From positions 1 to 64,000 of the forward strand of contig CABTWE010000001.1 of the NCBI GenBank assembly GCA_902488465.1: a stretch of DNA of 64,000 nucleotides. Direction: 5' to 3'. The notes beneath the pieces are model-generated. The model worked only from the letters and a program-made list of their open reading frames with translations, searched no databases and was not told the origin of the DNA. Below, in pieces: positions 43,732 to 53,848 of the stretch. Numbering within the stretch: the stretch's first letter is position 1; each line of letters starts with the position of its first letter. Position numbers and translations under genes: made by a program. This stretch comes from an uncultured Tissierellia bacterium. Lineage in GTDB: Bacteria > Bacillota > Clostridia > Tissierellales > Peptoniphilaceae.

Positions 43732-46368
43732 ATGAACAAGTTTACTTACAGTTTCGAAGAAGGTAATGCAAAGATGCGCTCACTGCTTGGCGGCAAGGGT
43801 GCAAATTTATGTGAAATGACAAATTTGGGGATACCTGTACCCCCGGGATTTACAATTTCAACTGAAGCATGCACAGCATTTTATAATAACGATGAAAATC
43901 TTCCTGAAGGTTTAATGGAAGAAGTTACAAAAAGGATCGCTGAAGTCGAAGCTAAAATCGAAAAAAAATTCGGGGATAATGAAAATCCACTCCTATTCTC
44001 CGTAAGAAGTGGCGCAGTTTTTTCTATGCCGGGAATGATGGATACAATTTTAAATTTAGGTTTAAATGACGAAACCGTTGAAGGCCTCGTAAAAAAATCA
44101 TCAAACGAAAGATTTGCTTGGGACAGCTACAGAAGATTCATTCAAATGTTTTCAGATGTTGCAATGAGTATCCCAAAATATGAATTTGACGACATATTTA
44201 ATGATATAAAGAAAAAAGAAGGTGTCAACAGTGACCAAGAAGTCTCAGTTGAAGGCCTTAAAGAAACAGTTAAAAGATATAAAGAAAAATATAAGGAATA
44301 TATCAAAGAAGACTTCCCTACTGATCCAAAGAAACAACTTGAAATCGCAATCAAAGCTGTTTTTGATTCTTGGATGAACCCGAGAGCAAAAACATACAGA
44401 AAACTCCACAAAATTGACGACAATCTAGGAACTGCTGTAAACATTCAATCAATGGTCTTTGGTAATATGGGGGACAATTCAGGAACAGGTGTTTGCTTCT
44501 CAAGAAGCCCGTCAGACGGTGAAAACAAATTATTCGGTGAGTTCCTTATGAATGCTCAAGGTGAAGACGTTGTTTCAGGTGTAAGAACTCCACAAAGTAT
44601 TTCACAACTTGAAGATACAAATAAAAAAGTATATGATCAATTCCTCGACATTATCGAAAATCTTGAAAAGCATTATAAGGATATGCAAGACGTTGAATTT
44701 ACAATTGAAGACGGCAAGCTATACTTCTTACAATGCAGAAATGGTAAAAGAACCGCAAGAGCAGCTTTAAACATTGCAGTAGATATGTATGAAGAAGGTC
44801 TTATCACAAAAGAAGAAGCTTTGATGAAGCTTGAACCAAACAGTTTAAACCAACTCATGCACTATCAATTTGACCCGGCTGAATTAAAGGACAAGGTTCC
44901 TTATGCAAAGGGTCTTCCAGCAAGCCCAGGTGCTGCATCCGGAGAAATAGTATTTACTCCTGAAGCTGTGAGAGAAAAACACGAAGCAGGAATTAAAACT
45001 ATTCTTGTTAGAGAAGAAACTTCTCCTGAAGACATTGATGGAATGGTTTTAGCTGAAGGTATCTTAACGGCACGCGGAGGTATGACTTCCCACGCAGCAG
45101 TTGTTGCAAGAGGCATGGGTAAATGTTGTGTTGCCGGAACAAGTGAATTAAGAGTTGAAGAAAACAAAAAAATTATTAAAGGTAAAAATGGAGATCTCAA
45201 AGAAGGAGATATCATTTCTATAGACGGTACAACAGGTACAGTATATCTAGGCGACATTAAAAAGATTGAACCTTCCCTAACCGGAAACTTTGGAAAGTTT
45301 ATGTCATGGGCGGATGAAGTAAGAAAACTTGGTGTTCTTACAAATGCCGATACACCAAAAGATGCAAAAACAGCAAGAGAATTCGGTGCAGAAGGAATCG
45401 GTCTTACCAGAACTGAACACATGTTCTTCGATGAAGCGAGAATCAAAAATGTTCGTAAGATGATTCTCGCCGACACGAAGGAAGAAAGAGAAAAATATTT
45501 AGCAAAACTTCTTCCATACCAAAAAGAAGACTTCAAAGGTATTTTTGAAGCAATGGACGGTCTTCCTGTTACTGTAAGACTTCTCGATCCACCGCTTCAC
45601 GAATTCTTGCCGGTAAAAGACGACGATATCAAATCAATTGCTAAAGATATGGAAATTGATGAAGAAGTTTTAAGAACAAGAATCGAAGAATTAAAAGAAT
45701 TCAACCCGATGCTTGGACACAGAGGTTGTAGACTTGCTGTCACCTATCCTGAAATTTACAGAATGCAAGCAAGAGCAATAATTGAAGCTGCTCTTGAAGT
45801 AAGTGTGGAAGGAAAAACTGTTAAACCTCAAATTATGATTCCGCTAATCGGCGAACTCAAAGAATTGAAATATGTAAAATCTGAAATTCTTGAAGAAATA
45901 AATAAAGTCTTTGAAGAAAAAGGTGAAAAAATCCATTACGAAATCGGAACAATGATCGAAGTTCCTCGTGCAGCTCTTCTTGCTGATGAAATTGCAACTG
46001 AAGCAGACTTTTTCAGTTTTGGAACCAACGATATGACTCAAATGGTCTTCGGTTATTCAAGAGACGACTATGGAAAATTCATAAACGAATATTTAGACAA
46101 AAAAATCTTCAAGGTCTCTCCTTTTGAATCACTTGATATAAATGGTGTTGGCAAACTTTTAGACATGGCTACAACTCTTGGAAGAAAAGCAAATCCTAAC
46201 ATTCATATCGGTGTTTGTGGTGAAGCCGGCGGAGATCCTGATTCAATTAAATTCTGTGATGAAATCAACCTTGATTATGTAAGTTGTTCACCATACAGAG
46301 TTCCAATCGCAAGATTGGCTGCTGCTCAAGCTATGATTGAACACAAGTTTGAAGAAAGAGATAAATAA
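43732..46368 (+). CDS. ppdK: Pyruvate phosphate dikinase
   Basis: PPDK interconverts pyruvate, ATP and phosphate with PEP, AMP and pyrophosphate. Its 878 residues are full length. The nucleotide-binding domain starts GGKGANLCEMTNLGIPVPPG, with the FSVRSGA strand. The swivelling phosphohistidine domain has ARGGMTSHAAVVARGMGK (His and the regulatory Thr, about 450). The C-terminal PEP/pyruvate barrel has GCRLAVTYPEIY and GVCGEAGGDP. The Thr two residues before the His is the target for PDRP. GAGGAGG precedes the ATG. In such anaerobes PPDK often works as a glycolytic pyruvate kinase substitute. Confidence 0.97.
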   Translation: MNKFTYSFEEGNAKMRSLLGGKGANLCEMTNLGIPVPPGFTISTEACTAFYNNDENLPEGLMEEVTKRIAEVEAKIEKKFGDNENPLLFSVRSGAVFSMPGMMDTILNLGLNDETVEGLVKKSSNERFAWDSYRRFIQMFSDVAMSIPKYEFDDIFNDIKKKEGVNSDQEVSVEGLKETVKRYKEKYKEYIKEDFPTDPKKQLEIAIKAVFDSWMNPRAKTYRKLHKIDDNLGTAVNIQSMVFGNMGDNSGTGVCFSRSPSDGENKLFGEFLMNAQGEDVVSGVRTPQSISQLEDTNKKVYDQFLDIIENLEKHYKDMQDVEFTIEDGKLYFLQCRNGKRTARAALNIAVDMYEEGLITKEEALMKLEPNSLNQLMHYQFDPAELKDKVPYAKGLPASPGAASGEIVFTPEAVREKHEAGIKTILVREETSPEDIDGMVLAEGILTARGGMTSHAAVVARGMGKCCVAGTSELRVEENKKIIKGKNGDLKEGDIISIDGTTGTVYLGDIKKIEPSLTGNFGKFMSWADEVRKLGVLTNADTPKDAKTAREFGAEGIGLTRTEHMFFDEARIKNVRKMILADTKEEREKYLAKLLPYQKEDFKGIFEAMDGLPVTVRLLDPPLHEFLPVKDDDIKSIAKDMEIDEEVLRTRIEELKEFNPMLGHRGCRLAVTYPEIYRMQARAIIEAALEVSVEGKTVKPQIMIPLIGELKELKYVKSEILEEINKVFEEKGEKIHYEIGTMIEVPRAALLADEIATEADFFSFGTNDMTQMVFGYSRDDYGKFINEYLDKKIFKVSPFESLDINGVGKLLDMATTLGRKANPNIHIGVCGEAGGDPDSIKFCDEINLDYVSCSPYRVPIARLAAAQAMIEHKFEERDK

Positions 46369-46389
46369 ATTTAGTAAAACTAAAAAAGC

Positions 46390-46431
46390 TATAACAAAGG
46401 GGTAAATTCTAAAATTTATCCTTTTGTTATA
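46390..46431 (+). repeat. Long stem-loop between ppdK and the ABC genes
   Basis: A 19-bp inverted repeat (arms 46390-46408 and 46413-46431, two G-U pairs, 4-base loop) lies in the 78-base gap. On the plus strand it is followed by ATAATAAGGAG, not by a U run, so it is a poor intrinsic terminator in that direction. It abuts the ribosome-binding site of the ATPase gene. A TATAAT inside it (46430-46435) is too near the start codon to serve as a promoter. Confidence 0.7.
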
Positions 46432-46446
46432 TAATAAGGAGATAAA

Positions 46447-47172
46447 ATGATTGAATTAAAAAACTTAACTAAAAAATTCGGCAAAAACACCGTTGTTGAC
46501 GACATTAATCTAACTATACCAAGTGGAAAAATTTACGGATTTTTAGGACCGAATGGTGCCGGTAAATCAACCACCATCAATATGATTACAAATGCCCTTT
46601 CAATTACATCAGGCTCTATTCTTATTAACGGTATCGATGTAGAAAAAAATCCATACGAATCAAAAAAACAATTTGCATATGTTTCAGACACTCCTACCGC
46701 ATACGACAAGATGTCAGGAATACAGTTTTTAAACTTTATTGCCGACGTTTATGAGATAGACGAAAACAAGAGAGTTGAAAACATTAAAAAATATTCTGAA
46801 ATATTTGAAATGACAGACAGTCTCGGTTCTGAAATTTCTTCATACTCTCACGGTATGCAACAAAAAATTATAATAATTTCTGCTCTAATAACTGAGCCAG
46901 AAGTTTTTATTCTTGACGAGCCTATGGTGGGTCTTGATGCCAAAAGCAGTTTCAGACTTAAAGAGATAATGAGAGAAATGGCTGACAATGATAAAACCGT
47001 CTTCTTCTCCACACACGTTATGGAAGTAGCGGAAAATATTTGCGACGAGATTGCAATTATAAACAAAGGAAGACTTGTTGTTAGCGGTACTTTCGATTCT
47101 ATAAAACAAAAAATGGGAGAAGACGGAAGCCTCGAAAAGATTTTCTTGGAGTTGACAGACGATGAAAAATAA
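46447..47172 (+). CDS. ABC transporter ATP-binding protein
   Basis: This 241-residue ATPase has Walker A GFLGPNGAGKSTTINMI (about 32-48), the signature SSYSHGMQQKIII, Walker B VFILDEPMVGLDAK and the switch histidine FFSTHVME. The signature motif is SHGMQ rather than SGGQ, which is common in this export-type group. It pairs with the membrane subunit that overlaps it by 11 bases. The closest general types are the EcsA/YtrB-like ATPases. The substrate is unknown. Confidence 0.92.
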   Translation: MIELKNLTKKFGKNTVVDDINLTIPSGKIYGFLGPNGAGKSTTINMITNALSITSGSILINGIDVEKNPYESKKQFAYVSDTPTAYDKMSGIQFLNFIADVYEIDENKRVENIKKYSEIFEMTDSLGSEISSYSHGMQQKIIIISALITEPEVFILDEPMVGLDAKSSFRLKEIMREMADNDKTVFFSTHVMEVAENICDEIAIINKGRLVVSGTFDSIKQKMGEDGSLEKIFLELTDDEK

Positions 47173-48871
47173 ACTTTTACTTTTAATAAAAAAGGATTTT
47201 TATTTGCAATTTTCTTTTATCGACAACATAATTCATCCCTCAAAATCACAAAAACCGCTAAAGGAAAGATTGAAAAGTGTAATTGGACTACTTGTAATTT
47301 TGGCTTACGCTTCCATAATAAATTACAGTGTCGTCTTTCCAGCTTTTAATTCACACGGAATTAAGCCCGAAGATATTGTCAAAGGAACTATGGTTGCCGC
47401 AACATTTTTTTCTATAATGTTTACGCTTGCGTCCTCGATGAGTAATTTCTTTTTCAGCGACGACATAAAAATCTTGACAAGACTCCCGATAAAGATAAAG
47501 GACATTATTGCTGCAAAAATAGTTTCTATGAGTTTAACAAACTTTATTGTTTATATTTTTATCGCATATCCGGCAGCAATAAAATATGGTCTTCTAAAAA
47601 ATTCTGGTATTTTGTATTATTTGTTTTTTATAATAGGTTCCATTGCAATACCAATAATTATCACTTCAATTATCTCTCTTGTGACGATTTTTATAATGCA
47701 ATATATAACAAAAATTCCAAACCTAAAAAACAAATTTCAATTTATTTCTCTTTTATTGGGTTTAGCGTTTTTTGTATTTTATCAAATGGTGATTCCAAAA
47801 CTTAGCTCCGAAGAAAATTTCAACATTGCTTTTGATAAAGCAAAAAACATATTTAAGTACCTATTTCCTTTCGATAACTTATTTCAAAAAACAATAGGAC
47901 TTACCGGCGGAAGTGTCAACATTTTATCACTTATAATACTTGTCGGATTGTGTGCAGTCCTCTTCTATTTAACGTCGAATCATATGGTTAAGCCGTTTTT
48001 AAAAGGCTTCCAACAAAATCGTGTTAGCCCGAACAAAAAGAAAAAAGTAAATATCGCAAAAGTTAAATCAACATCTGTTACATTTACAATTGCAAAAAAA
48101 GAAATGGTTGAAATAATAAAAACTCCTATATATCTTTTTAATACAATGATGACCGGTTTGTTTTTAATAATCATTTTCTTCGTTGGATTTTTAAATAATG
48201 CAAAAGAAGACTTGGGTGCAAATGGTGGAATCTTAAATTTCTTAGCTAAAGTTCACGAGAAACTGTATTTATTTATTTCAGATAATTATTTATTAGCTTT
48301 TGTTATTGCTTTTCTCGTAGGATTTGCGCTTGCTTTAATTTCAGGAATTTCGAACGATCCGTCAGCAACCTCAATTTCAAGGGAAGGCAAAAATATAAGA
48401 CTTCTTAAATCTCTTCCGATTACCGGAAAAGATCAAATAAAAGGACGCATCCTTGCAGCAGCTCTACTCAAGATGATGTCTCAAATACCGTTATTTATAT
48501 TGCTAATGATATTGCTTGGAAAACATCTATACTTTGTCTTTGTTGTGATTGTCGGTTTTGCACTCGCCTCATTTTTCATTTCAAACTTGGGTCTCTTCTT
48601 TGATATAAGAAGTCCTAAGCTAAAATGGGACACGCCGCAACAGGCAATCAAACAAAATATGAATGTTTTAAAACTCACGCTATCATTATTTGCATTAGGA
48701 TTTGCATTCTACTTTGTGATTTCAAGGCTTTTACAAGATAAAATTATCAATATTTTACAACTGCCGTCTGTACTTCTTTCGATTCCTATTGTGCTTATTC
48801 TAATTGGATGTATATTATTTTCATTAAATGTAAGCTCTTTTGAAAAAAATTTAGTTAAATATGACTTATAA
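47162..48871 (+). CDS. ABC transporter membrane subunit
   Basis: The 569-residue protein has around twelve hydrophobic segments in two halves. A charged cytosolic loop (about 285-310, QNRVSPNKKKKVNIAKV) lies between them. It fits the large ABC-2-like exporter permeases found with EcsA-type ATPases. Notable segments are EDIVKGTMVAATFFSIMFTLA and DPSATSISREGKNIRLLKSL; the latter, with its SREGK core, recurs in related putative permeases. No signal peptide or binding protein is nearby, which favours export over uptake. The substrate cannot be told. It ends at a bidirectional terminator. Confidence 0.85.
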   Translation: MKNKLLLLIKKDFYLQFSFIDNIIHPSKSQKPLKERLKSVIGLLVILAYASIINYSVVFPAFNSHGIKPEDIVKGTMVAATFFSIMFTLASSMSNFFFSDDIKILTRLPIKIKDIIAAKIVSMSLTNFIVYIFIAYPAAIKYGLLKNSGILYYLFFIIGSIAIPIIITSIISLVTIFIMQYITKIPNLKNKFQFISLLLGLAFFVFYQMVIPKLSSEENFNIAFDKAKNIFKYLFPFDNLFQKTIGLTGGSVNILSLIILVGLCAVLFYLTSNHMVKPFLKGFQQNRVSPNKKKKVNIAKVKSTSVTFTIAKKEMVEIIKTPIYLFNTMMTGLFLIIIFFVGFLNNAKEDLGANGGILNFLAKVHEKLYLFISDNYLLAFVIAFLVGFALALISGISNDPSATSISREGKNIRLLKSLPITGKDQIKGRILAAALLKMMSQIPLFILLMILLGKHLYFVFVVIVGFALASFFISNLGLFFDIRSPKLKWDTPQQAIKQNMNVLKLTLSLFALGFAFYFVISRLLQDKIINILQLPSVLLSIPIVLILIGCILFSLNVSSFEKNLVKYDL

Positions 48872-48906
48872 AAAAAGCAAGATATGAATTCATATCTTGC
48901 TTTTTT
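48871..48906. terminator. Bidirectional terminator between convergent genes
   Basis: This is a perfect 36-base palindrome, AAAAAAGCAAGATATGAA followed by its complement. It has T runs on both sides and sits between the ABC permease stop and the purD-purL stop. It can end transcription from both directions. Confidence 0.95.
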
Positions 48907-48916
48907 CATACATATT

Positions 48917-51900
48917 TTATTTGAAGTATTCAACCCCGGATTTAAATAGTTCTTCGATTTCAATTTCACCGAAGTTTTTGTATGTGTCACCCGATACACG
49001 TTCGGAGTGGCCCATCTTTCCTAAAATCTTTCCTGTCTTGTCCATAATGCCTTCAATGTCGCATTTTGAACCGTTTGGATTAATTACATATTTGAATGCA
49101 ATTTGATTGTTCTTTACAAGTTCTTCGATACAGTTGTCATCCGCAACAAATCTTCCTTCTCCGTGTGAAATAGGAACATTGTAGCAGACATCCTTTTCTA
49201 TATACTTGAGCCATGGGCCGTCATTTGTAATACCGACTGTCGGAATTATTTTTGAAATGTGGCGACCGACTTCATTGTATGTTAGAGTCGGTGAGGTTTC
49301 TTCAAGTTTCATAATCTTTCCATACGGAAGAAGTCCAGTTTTAATAAGTGCTTGGAAACCGTTACAAATTCCTAGAATAAGTCCGTCTTGTCCATTTTCA
49401 TCGAGCAGATACTCGATTGCGCTTGAAACTTTTTCATTTCTTAGCACATTTGCAATAAACTTTGCACTTCCATCCGGTTCGTCGCTCATAGAGAAGCCAC
49501 CAGGAATAAAGAACATTTGAGACTTTCTAATTGACTCTGCAAGTTCTTCAATTGAGCTTTCAAGCTTTTCAGGTGTTATGTTCTTTATAAGAACTTCGTT
49601 TACCTTTGCTCCTGCTCTTTCAAATGCAATTCTTGAATCGTATTCGCTGTTTGTACCTTCAAATACGGCAATTGTTACAAGCGGTGTTTCAACCTTTTTA
49701 TTTGAATGTGTTCTTCTTTGTGAAGCTGAATTCCAATTTAAGTCCTTTGCTTCTTTTTCAATCGGCGTTCCATAAACTTCGTCGAGTCCGTGAATGAAAG
49801 CATCCTTGATTGATTCGTATTGAAGCGCTGTTCCATTTACTTTAAACTCTTCCCCGCCGGTTGAACCTATATTTGTAACACCGTCGAATTCATTTTCATA
49901 TTCAACAATGACATCGAGTGGTCTGTTTGAAAGTAAAGTTTTTGCATCGAGTGTAGCGTCAAATCCGATATCGTTTCCGAAACTCATCTTCATTAGAGAA
50001 AGCAAAATATTTTCTCTGTCGACAACATATGCCGTCTTAATATTGCCGCTCTTTATTTCTGCTTCGATGAGATTTAAATTCTTTAAGAATATATTTTCAT
50101 CGACAAGTCCGTTTTCAATTTCGTTTCTAACAATACCGAGCTTATATCCGCCTTTAAGTTCAGAAGTTGTCACAGCTTTTTTGTCGCCATAACCGACTGC
50201 AAAACTGATGAGTGTCGGTGGAACGTGAAGATTTTCAAAACTTCCGCTCATTGAGTCCTTACCTCCGATAGGCGGTGTTTGTGTAAGGCTCGAAGCTTTC
50301 ATTGCGCCCAAGATAGCGATGAAAGGTTTTTGCCATTTTTCAGGCGCATCTTCAAGCTTTTCGAAGTATTCTTGATATGAAAGGCGTATTGTGCTTAGCG
50401 GTGCTCCTGTTGCAACAGCTTTCAATACTGAAATTAAAACTGCATAATAACCGCCCAAGAACGGATCTTCTGCACTAAGCTCAGGAATAAATCCGAAGCT
50501 CATATAACTTACAGTATTTGTTAAATCAGTTTTTGAAGGAATCTTTGCAACCATTGAATTGATTGGAGTGATTTGATTTTTTCCTCCAAGCGGCATCATG
50601 GATGTAGCTCTGCCAACTGAAAAGTCGAAATGTTCCAAAAGATTTTTCTTTGATGCGTGGTTGATTCCTTTAATCTCTTCTAAGAGATATTTATTTAAAT
50701 CATCTTCATTCTTTTCATCGAAATATTTTACAGACTCGTTTGAATCCACAACAACTTTTTGCTTTCTCGGTGCACCCGTTGAGTCCATAAATTCACGGCT
50801 CATGTCACAAGCAATTTTGTCATCATAGTACATTTTAACTCTACCGGTGTCGGTTACATCTGCAACATGTGTAGCTTCGAGGTTTTCTTCATCCGCATAT
50901 TTCAAAAACTCAGCCATATTTTCCTTAGAAACTACAACCGCCATTCTTTCTTGAGATTCACTTATTGCAATTTCTCTCGGTGTTAGACCCTTGTATTTTA
51001 ACGGTACTCTGTCCAAATAAATATCCAAGCTGTCTGCGAGTTCACCGATTGCAACTGAAACTCCGCCGGCTCCGAAGTCGTTACATTTCTTTATTAGAGA
51101 TGCCGCTTCGGTTCTTCTCATGAGTCTTTGAATTTTTCTTTCCGTCGGTGCATGTCCTTTTTGAACTTCTGCGCCCGATTTTTTTACACTGTCCTTTGTG
51201 TGAACTTTTGATGAACCGGTTGCTCCGCCGACTCCGTCTCTTCCAGTTCTACCACCAAGTAAGATAACGACATCGCCAGGAAGCGGTTTTTCTCTAATGA
51301 CATTCTTTCTCGGTGCTGCCCCCATAACTGCTCCGACTTCCATTCTCTTTGCCTTGTATCCCGGGTGGAACAATTCTTCAACATAACCTGTCGGCAAACC
51401 GATTTGATTTCCGTATGAACTGTATCCCTTCATTGCATCACGAATGATTTTCTTTTGCGTAAGCTTGCCTTCCAATTTGTAATCGTTAATCGGGTCACTT
51501 GCACCTGTTATTCTCATTGCTTGATAAACATATCCTCTGCCTGAAAGCGGGTCTCTTATAGCTCCGCCCAAACATGTTTGAGCACCACCGAACGGTTCAA
51601 TTTCAGTCGGGTGATTGTGAGTTTCATTTTTAAAGAACAACAAGTATTCTTCATTTTTTCCGTCAACATCAGCCGGAATAATAAGAGTGCATGCATTTAT
51701 TTCATCGCTAACTTCAACGTCGTCAAGTTTTCCTTCTTTTCTCATGAGTTTTGATTGAATTGTACTCATGTCCATCAATGAAACAGGCTTTTTTGCATTT
51801 GCCTTTTCTCTCATTTCGAGATATTTTTTGAATGCTTCTTTTATTGCTTCGTCACGTTTTGAATCGGTATTCTTAAATTCAACATCTTCGAGATTTGTGA

Positions 51901-53848
51901 AGAATGTTGTGTGCCTGCAGTGGTCACTCCAATATGTGTCTAGTATTGAAATTTCCGTGTCTGTCGGGTCTTTATCCTCTTTCTTGCAATAATCCTGTAT
52001 TGTTTTTAAATCTGCAACGCTCATTGCAAGTGAGTGCGAATCGTGAAACTCTTCAAGTTCTTTTTCGCTCATGTCTTTAAATCCGTCATAAGTCAAAATT
52101 TCATTTGATCTCTTTGACATATCCCTTAGAGATGCTGGAATTTCAAGAAGTTCGCCCTCTTCCTGATCTACAGGATTTATTAGAATTGCTTTAATCTTTT
52201 TAATTTCTCCATCTGTAGCGTCAGGGATAGTTATTACCTCTTCAACTTCAGCATCGACATTTGATTCAGGAAGAACTGCTTTAATTGTGTCTAAAAGTCC
52301 TTTCTTTCTTTGGTCGAACTGCCCTGACTTATATTTTATAACAATCGAATTTTTGAGCTTTGTTTGCAAATCAATTGCATCGTTTCCGGTCGCTATTTCA
52401 TCAACCGGTGGTTCTCTTAAAATCGTATCTTTAATATCATCAATTTCAGCATCCGTCAATCCGTCAATGTCGTATCTTCTATACAATTTTAAATTGTCAA
52501 AAGATTTTCCAAGCTCTTCTTTTATCAAATTTCTTACGGAATTTGAAGGAACATCAAAGTCATCCTTCTTCCAAACATAAATTCTCTTTACCATTGGCGC
52601 AATATCCTTTCTGTAATAAACATCATTAAAATGAACTTTTTTAACATCGCTATATGCTTTTTCCATAGCTTCGTCAAAACTGTCGCCGCTTGCACATATT
52701 CCAAGCACACGCCCACCGTTTGTATAAATGCTTCCGTCTTTCTCTTTAACGCCGCCATAATAAATTTTAGAATAATCTAGTGATTCGAGACCTTTGATTT
52801 CATATCCTTTTTTATAATCTCCCGGATATCCCCCACTAGCTAAAACAACATTTACAATCTTTTTATCATTTAAAATGAGTTCAGCATCCTTTAGATTTTT
52901 TTCGGTTGTTTTAATCATCAAATCAAGCAAATCACTTTCGAGATTCATCATCAAGCATTGTGTTTCAGGATCGCCGAATCTACAGTTTATTTCAAGAACT
53001 CTAGGACCGTCCTCTGAAATAATAAGACCTAAAAAAATAATTCCTTTGTAATCAATATCTGCTTTCTTTAGTGCATGAACAATCGGTTGAACAATTTTTT
53101 CATCAATTTCTTCTTTATATGCCAAGGCTTCAAAATCAGGAGTAAAAGTTCCCATTCCACCGGTATTAGCTCCGACATTTCCTTCAAAAATCGTCTTGTG
53201 ATCTCTTGTGGGATTAAATAGCTTTATCGTTTCTCCATCTAAAAATCCGATTAAACTCGTTTCAAAGCCCCAGAGAAATTCTTCAATCAAAATCTTTTGA
53301 TCTCCAAAAATTTTATTGTCCAAAACATTTTTTATGCCTTCTTCAATTTCATCGTCATGCTCTGCTATAATAACACCTTTTCCTGATGCGAGTCCATCAG
53401 CTTTTAGAACAACTTTATTTTTTAAGTTTTTATCTCTTAATTCTTTTGCATATTTAATAGCTTCTTTTGAGTCTGTAAATGTTTTATATTGAGCAGTAGG
53501 AATATTTTCAAGTTTTAAAACTTCTTTTGTAAACTCCTTTGAACCTTCAAGCTTAGAAGCTTTTTTGTCAGGTCCAAATATTTTTAGTCCCGCTTCAATA
53601 AACTCATCAACAATTCCCTCGCAAAGAGGTGCTTCAGGACCAACAATTGTAAATTCGACTTTTTCTTTTTTTGCAAAATCTAAAAGTTTTGAAATATCTG
53701 TGTCTACAATATCTACATTTTTCCCGATAAGTTTTGTGCCACCATTTCCCGGTGTGAAGATAAGTTCAACATTATCGCCACGTTGACTCTTAATTTTCTC
53801 TCCAATAGCGTACTCCCTTGCTCCGCCACCAACAATTAATACTTTCAT
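48917..53848 (-). CDS. PurD-PurL fusion: GAR synthetase plus FGAM synthetase
   Basis: One frame of 1643 residues joins two steps of purine synthesis. Residues 1-418 are a complete PurD (phosphoribosylamine-glycine ligase): VLIVGGGAREYAIGEKI at the start, the ATP-grasp NKVVLKADGLASGKGVIIAE, and EINCRFGDPETQCLM. They end at YYRKDIA. Residues 419-1643 are a complete large PurL: a PurS-like start MVKRIYVWKKDDFDV, YWSDHCRHTTFFT, NETHNHPTEIEPFGGA, and a C-terminal glutaminase domain with GICNGFQAL (Cys1495) and PISHGEGRF. Only the last few residues of a normal PurD are lost at the joint. It starts on the trpS stop (TAATG). No other pur genes are in the window. Confidence 0.95.
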   Translation of the reverse strand: MKVLIVGGGAREYAIGEKIKSQRGDNVELIFTPGNGGTKLIGKNVDIVDTDISKLLDFAKKEKVEFTIVGPEAPLCEGIVDEFIEAGLKIFGPDKKASKLEGSKEFTKEVLKLENIPTAQYKTFTDSKEAIKYAKELRDKNLKNKVVLKADGLASGKGVIIAEHDDEIEEGIKNVLDNKIFGDQKILIEEFLWGFETSLIGFLDGETIKLFNPTRDHKTIFEGNVGANTGGMGTFTPDFEALAYKEEIDEKIVQPIVHALKKADIDYKGIIFLGLIISEDGPRVLEINCRFGDPETQCLMMNLESDLLDLMIKTTEKNLKDAELILNDKKIVNVVLASGGYPGDYKKGYEIKGLESLDYSKIYYGGVKEKDGSIYTNGGRVLGICASGDSFDEAMEKAYSDVKKVHFNDVYYRKDIAPMVKRIYVWKKDDFDVPSNSVRNLIKEELGKSFDNLKLYRRYDIDGLTDAEIDDIKDTILREPPVDEIATGNDAIDLQTKLKNSIVIKYKSGQFDQRKKGLLDTIKAVLPESNVDAEVEEVITIPDATDGEIKKIKAILINPVDQEEGELLEIPASLRDMSKRSNEILTYDGFKDMSEKELEEFHDSHSLAMSVADLKTIQDYCKKEDKDPTDTEISILDTYWSDHCRHTTFFTNLEDVEFKNTDSKRDEAIKEAFKKYLEMREKANAKKPVSLMDMSTIQSKLMRKEGKLDDVEVSDEINACTLIIPADVDGKNEEYLLFFKNETHNHPTEIEPFGGAQTCLGGAIRDPLSGRGYVYQAMRITGASDPINDYKLEGKLTQKKIIRDAMKGYSSYGNQIGLPTGYVEELFHPGYKAKRMEVGAVMGAAPRKNVIREKPLPGDVVILLGGRTGRDGVGGATGSSKVHTKDSVKKSGAEVQKGHAPTERKIQRLMRRTEAASLIKKCNDFGAGGVSVAIGELADSLDIYLDRVPLKYKGLTPREIAISESQERMAVVVSKENMAEFLKYADEENLEATHVADVTDTGRVKMYYDDKIACDMSREFMDSTGAPRKQKVVVDSNESVKYFDEKNEDDLNKYLLEEIKGINHASKKNLLEHFDFSVGRATSMMPLGGKNQITPINSMVAKIPSKTDLTNTVSYMSFGFIPELSAEDPFLGGYYAVLISVLKAVATGAPLSTIRLSYQEYFEKLEDAPEKWQKPFIAILGAMKASSLTQTPPIGGKDSMSGSFENLHVPPTLISFAVGYGDKKAVTTSELKGGYKLGIVRNEIENGLVDENIFLKNLNLIEAEIKSGNIKTAYVVDRENILLSLMKMSFGNDIGFDATLDAKTLLSNRPLDVIVEYENEFDGVTNIGSTGGEEFKVNGTALQYESIKDAFIHGLDEVYGTPIEKEAKDLNWNSASQRRTHSNKKVETPLVTIAVFEGTNSEYDSRIAFERAGAKVNEVLIKNITPEKLESSIEELAESIRKSQMFFIPGGFSMSDEPDGSAKFIANVLRNEKVSSAIEYLLDENGQDGLILGICNGFQALIKTGLLPYGKIMKLEETSPTLTYNEVGRHISKIIPTVGITNDGPWLKYIEKDVCYNVPISHGEGRFVADDNCIEELVKNNQIAFKYVINPNGSKCDIEGIMDKTGKILGKMGHSERVSGDTYKNFGEIEIEELFKSGVEYFK

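Noticed and set aside
46430..46435. TATAAT just before the ABC ATPase gene as a promoter
   Set aside because: A start from this box would fall after the ribosome-binding site, about five bases from the ATG, and the sequence is part of the stem-loop.
48871..48906. Long perfect palindrome that could be taken for a transposon end or insertion scar
   Set aside because: It lies between two convergent stop codons and has T runs on both sides. No transposase or second copy is nearby. A bidirectional terminator explains it fully.
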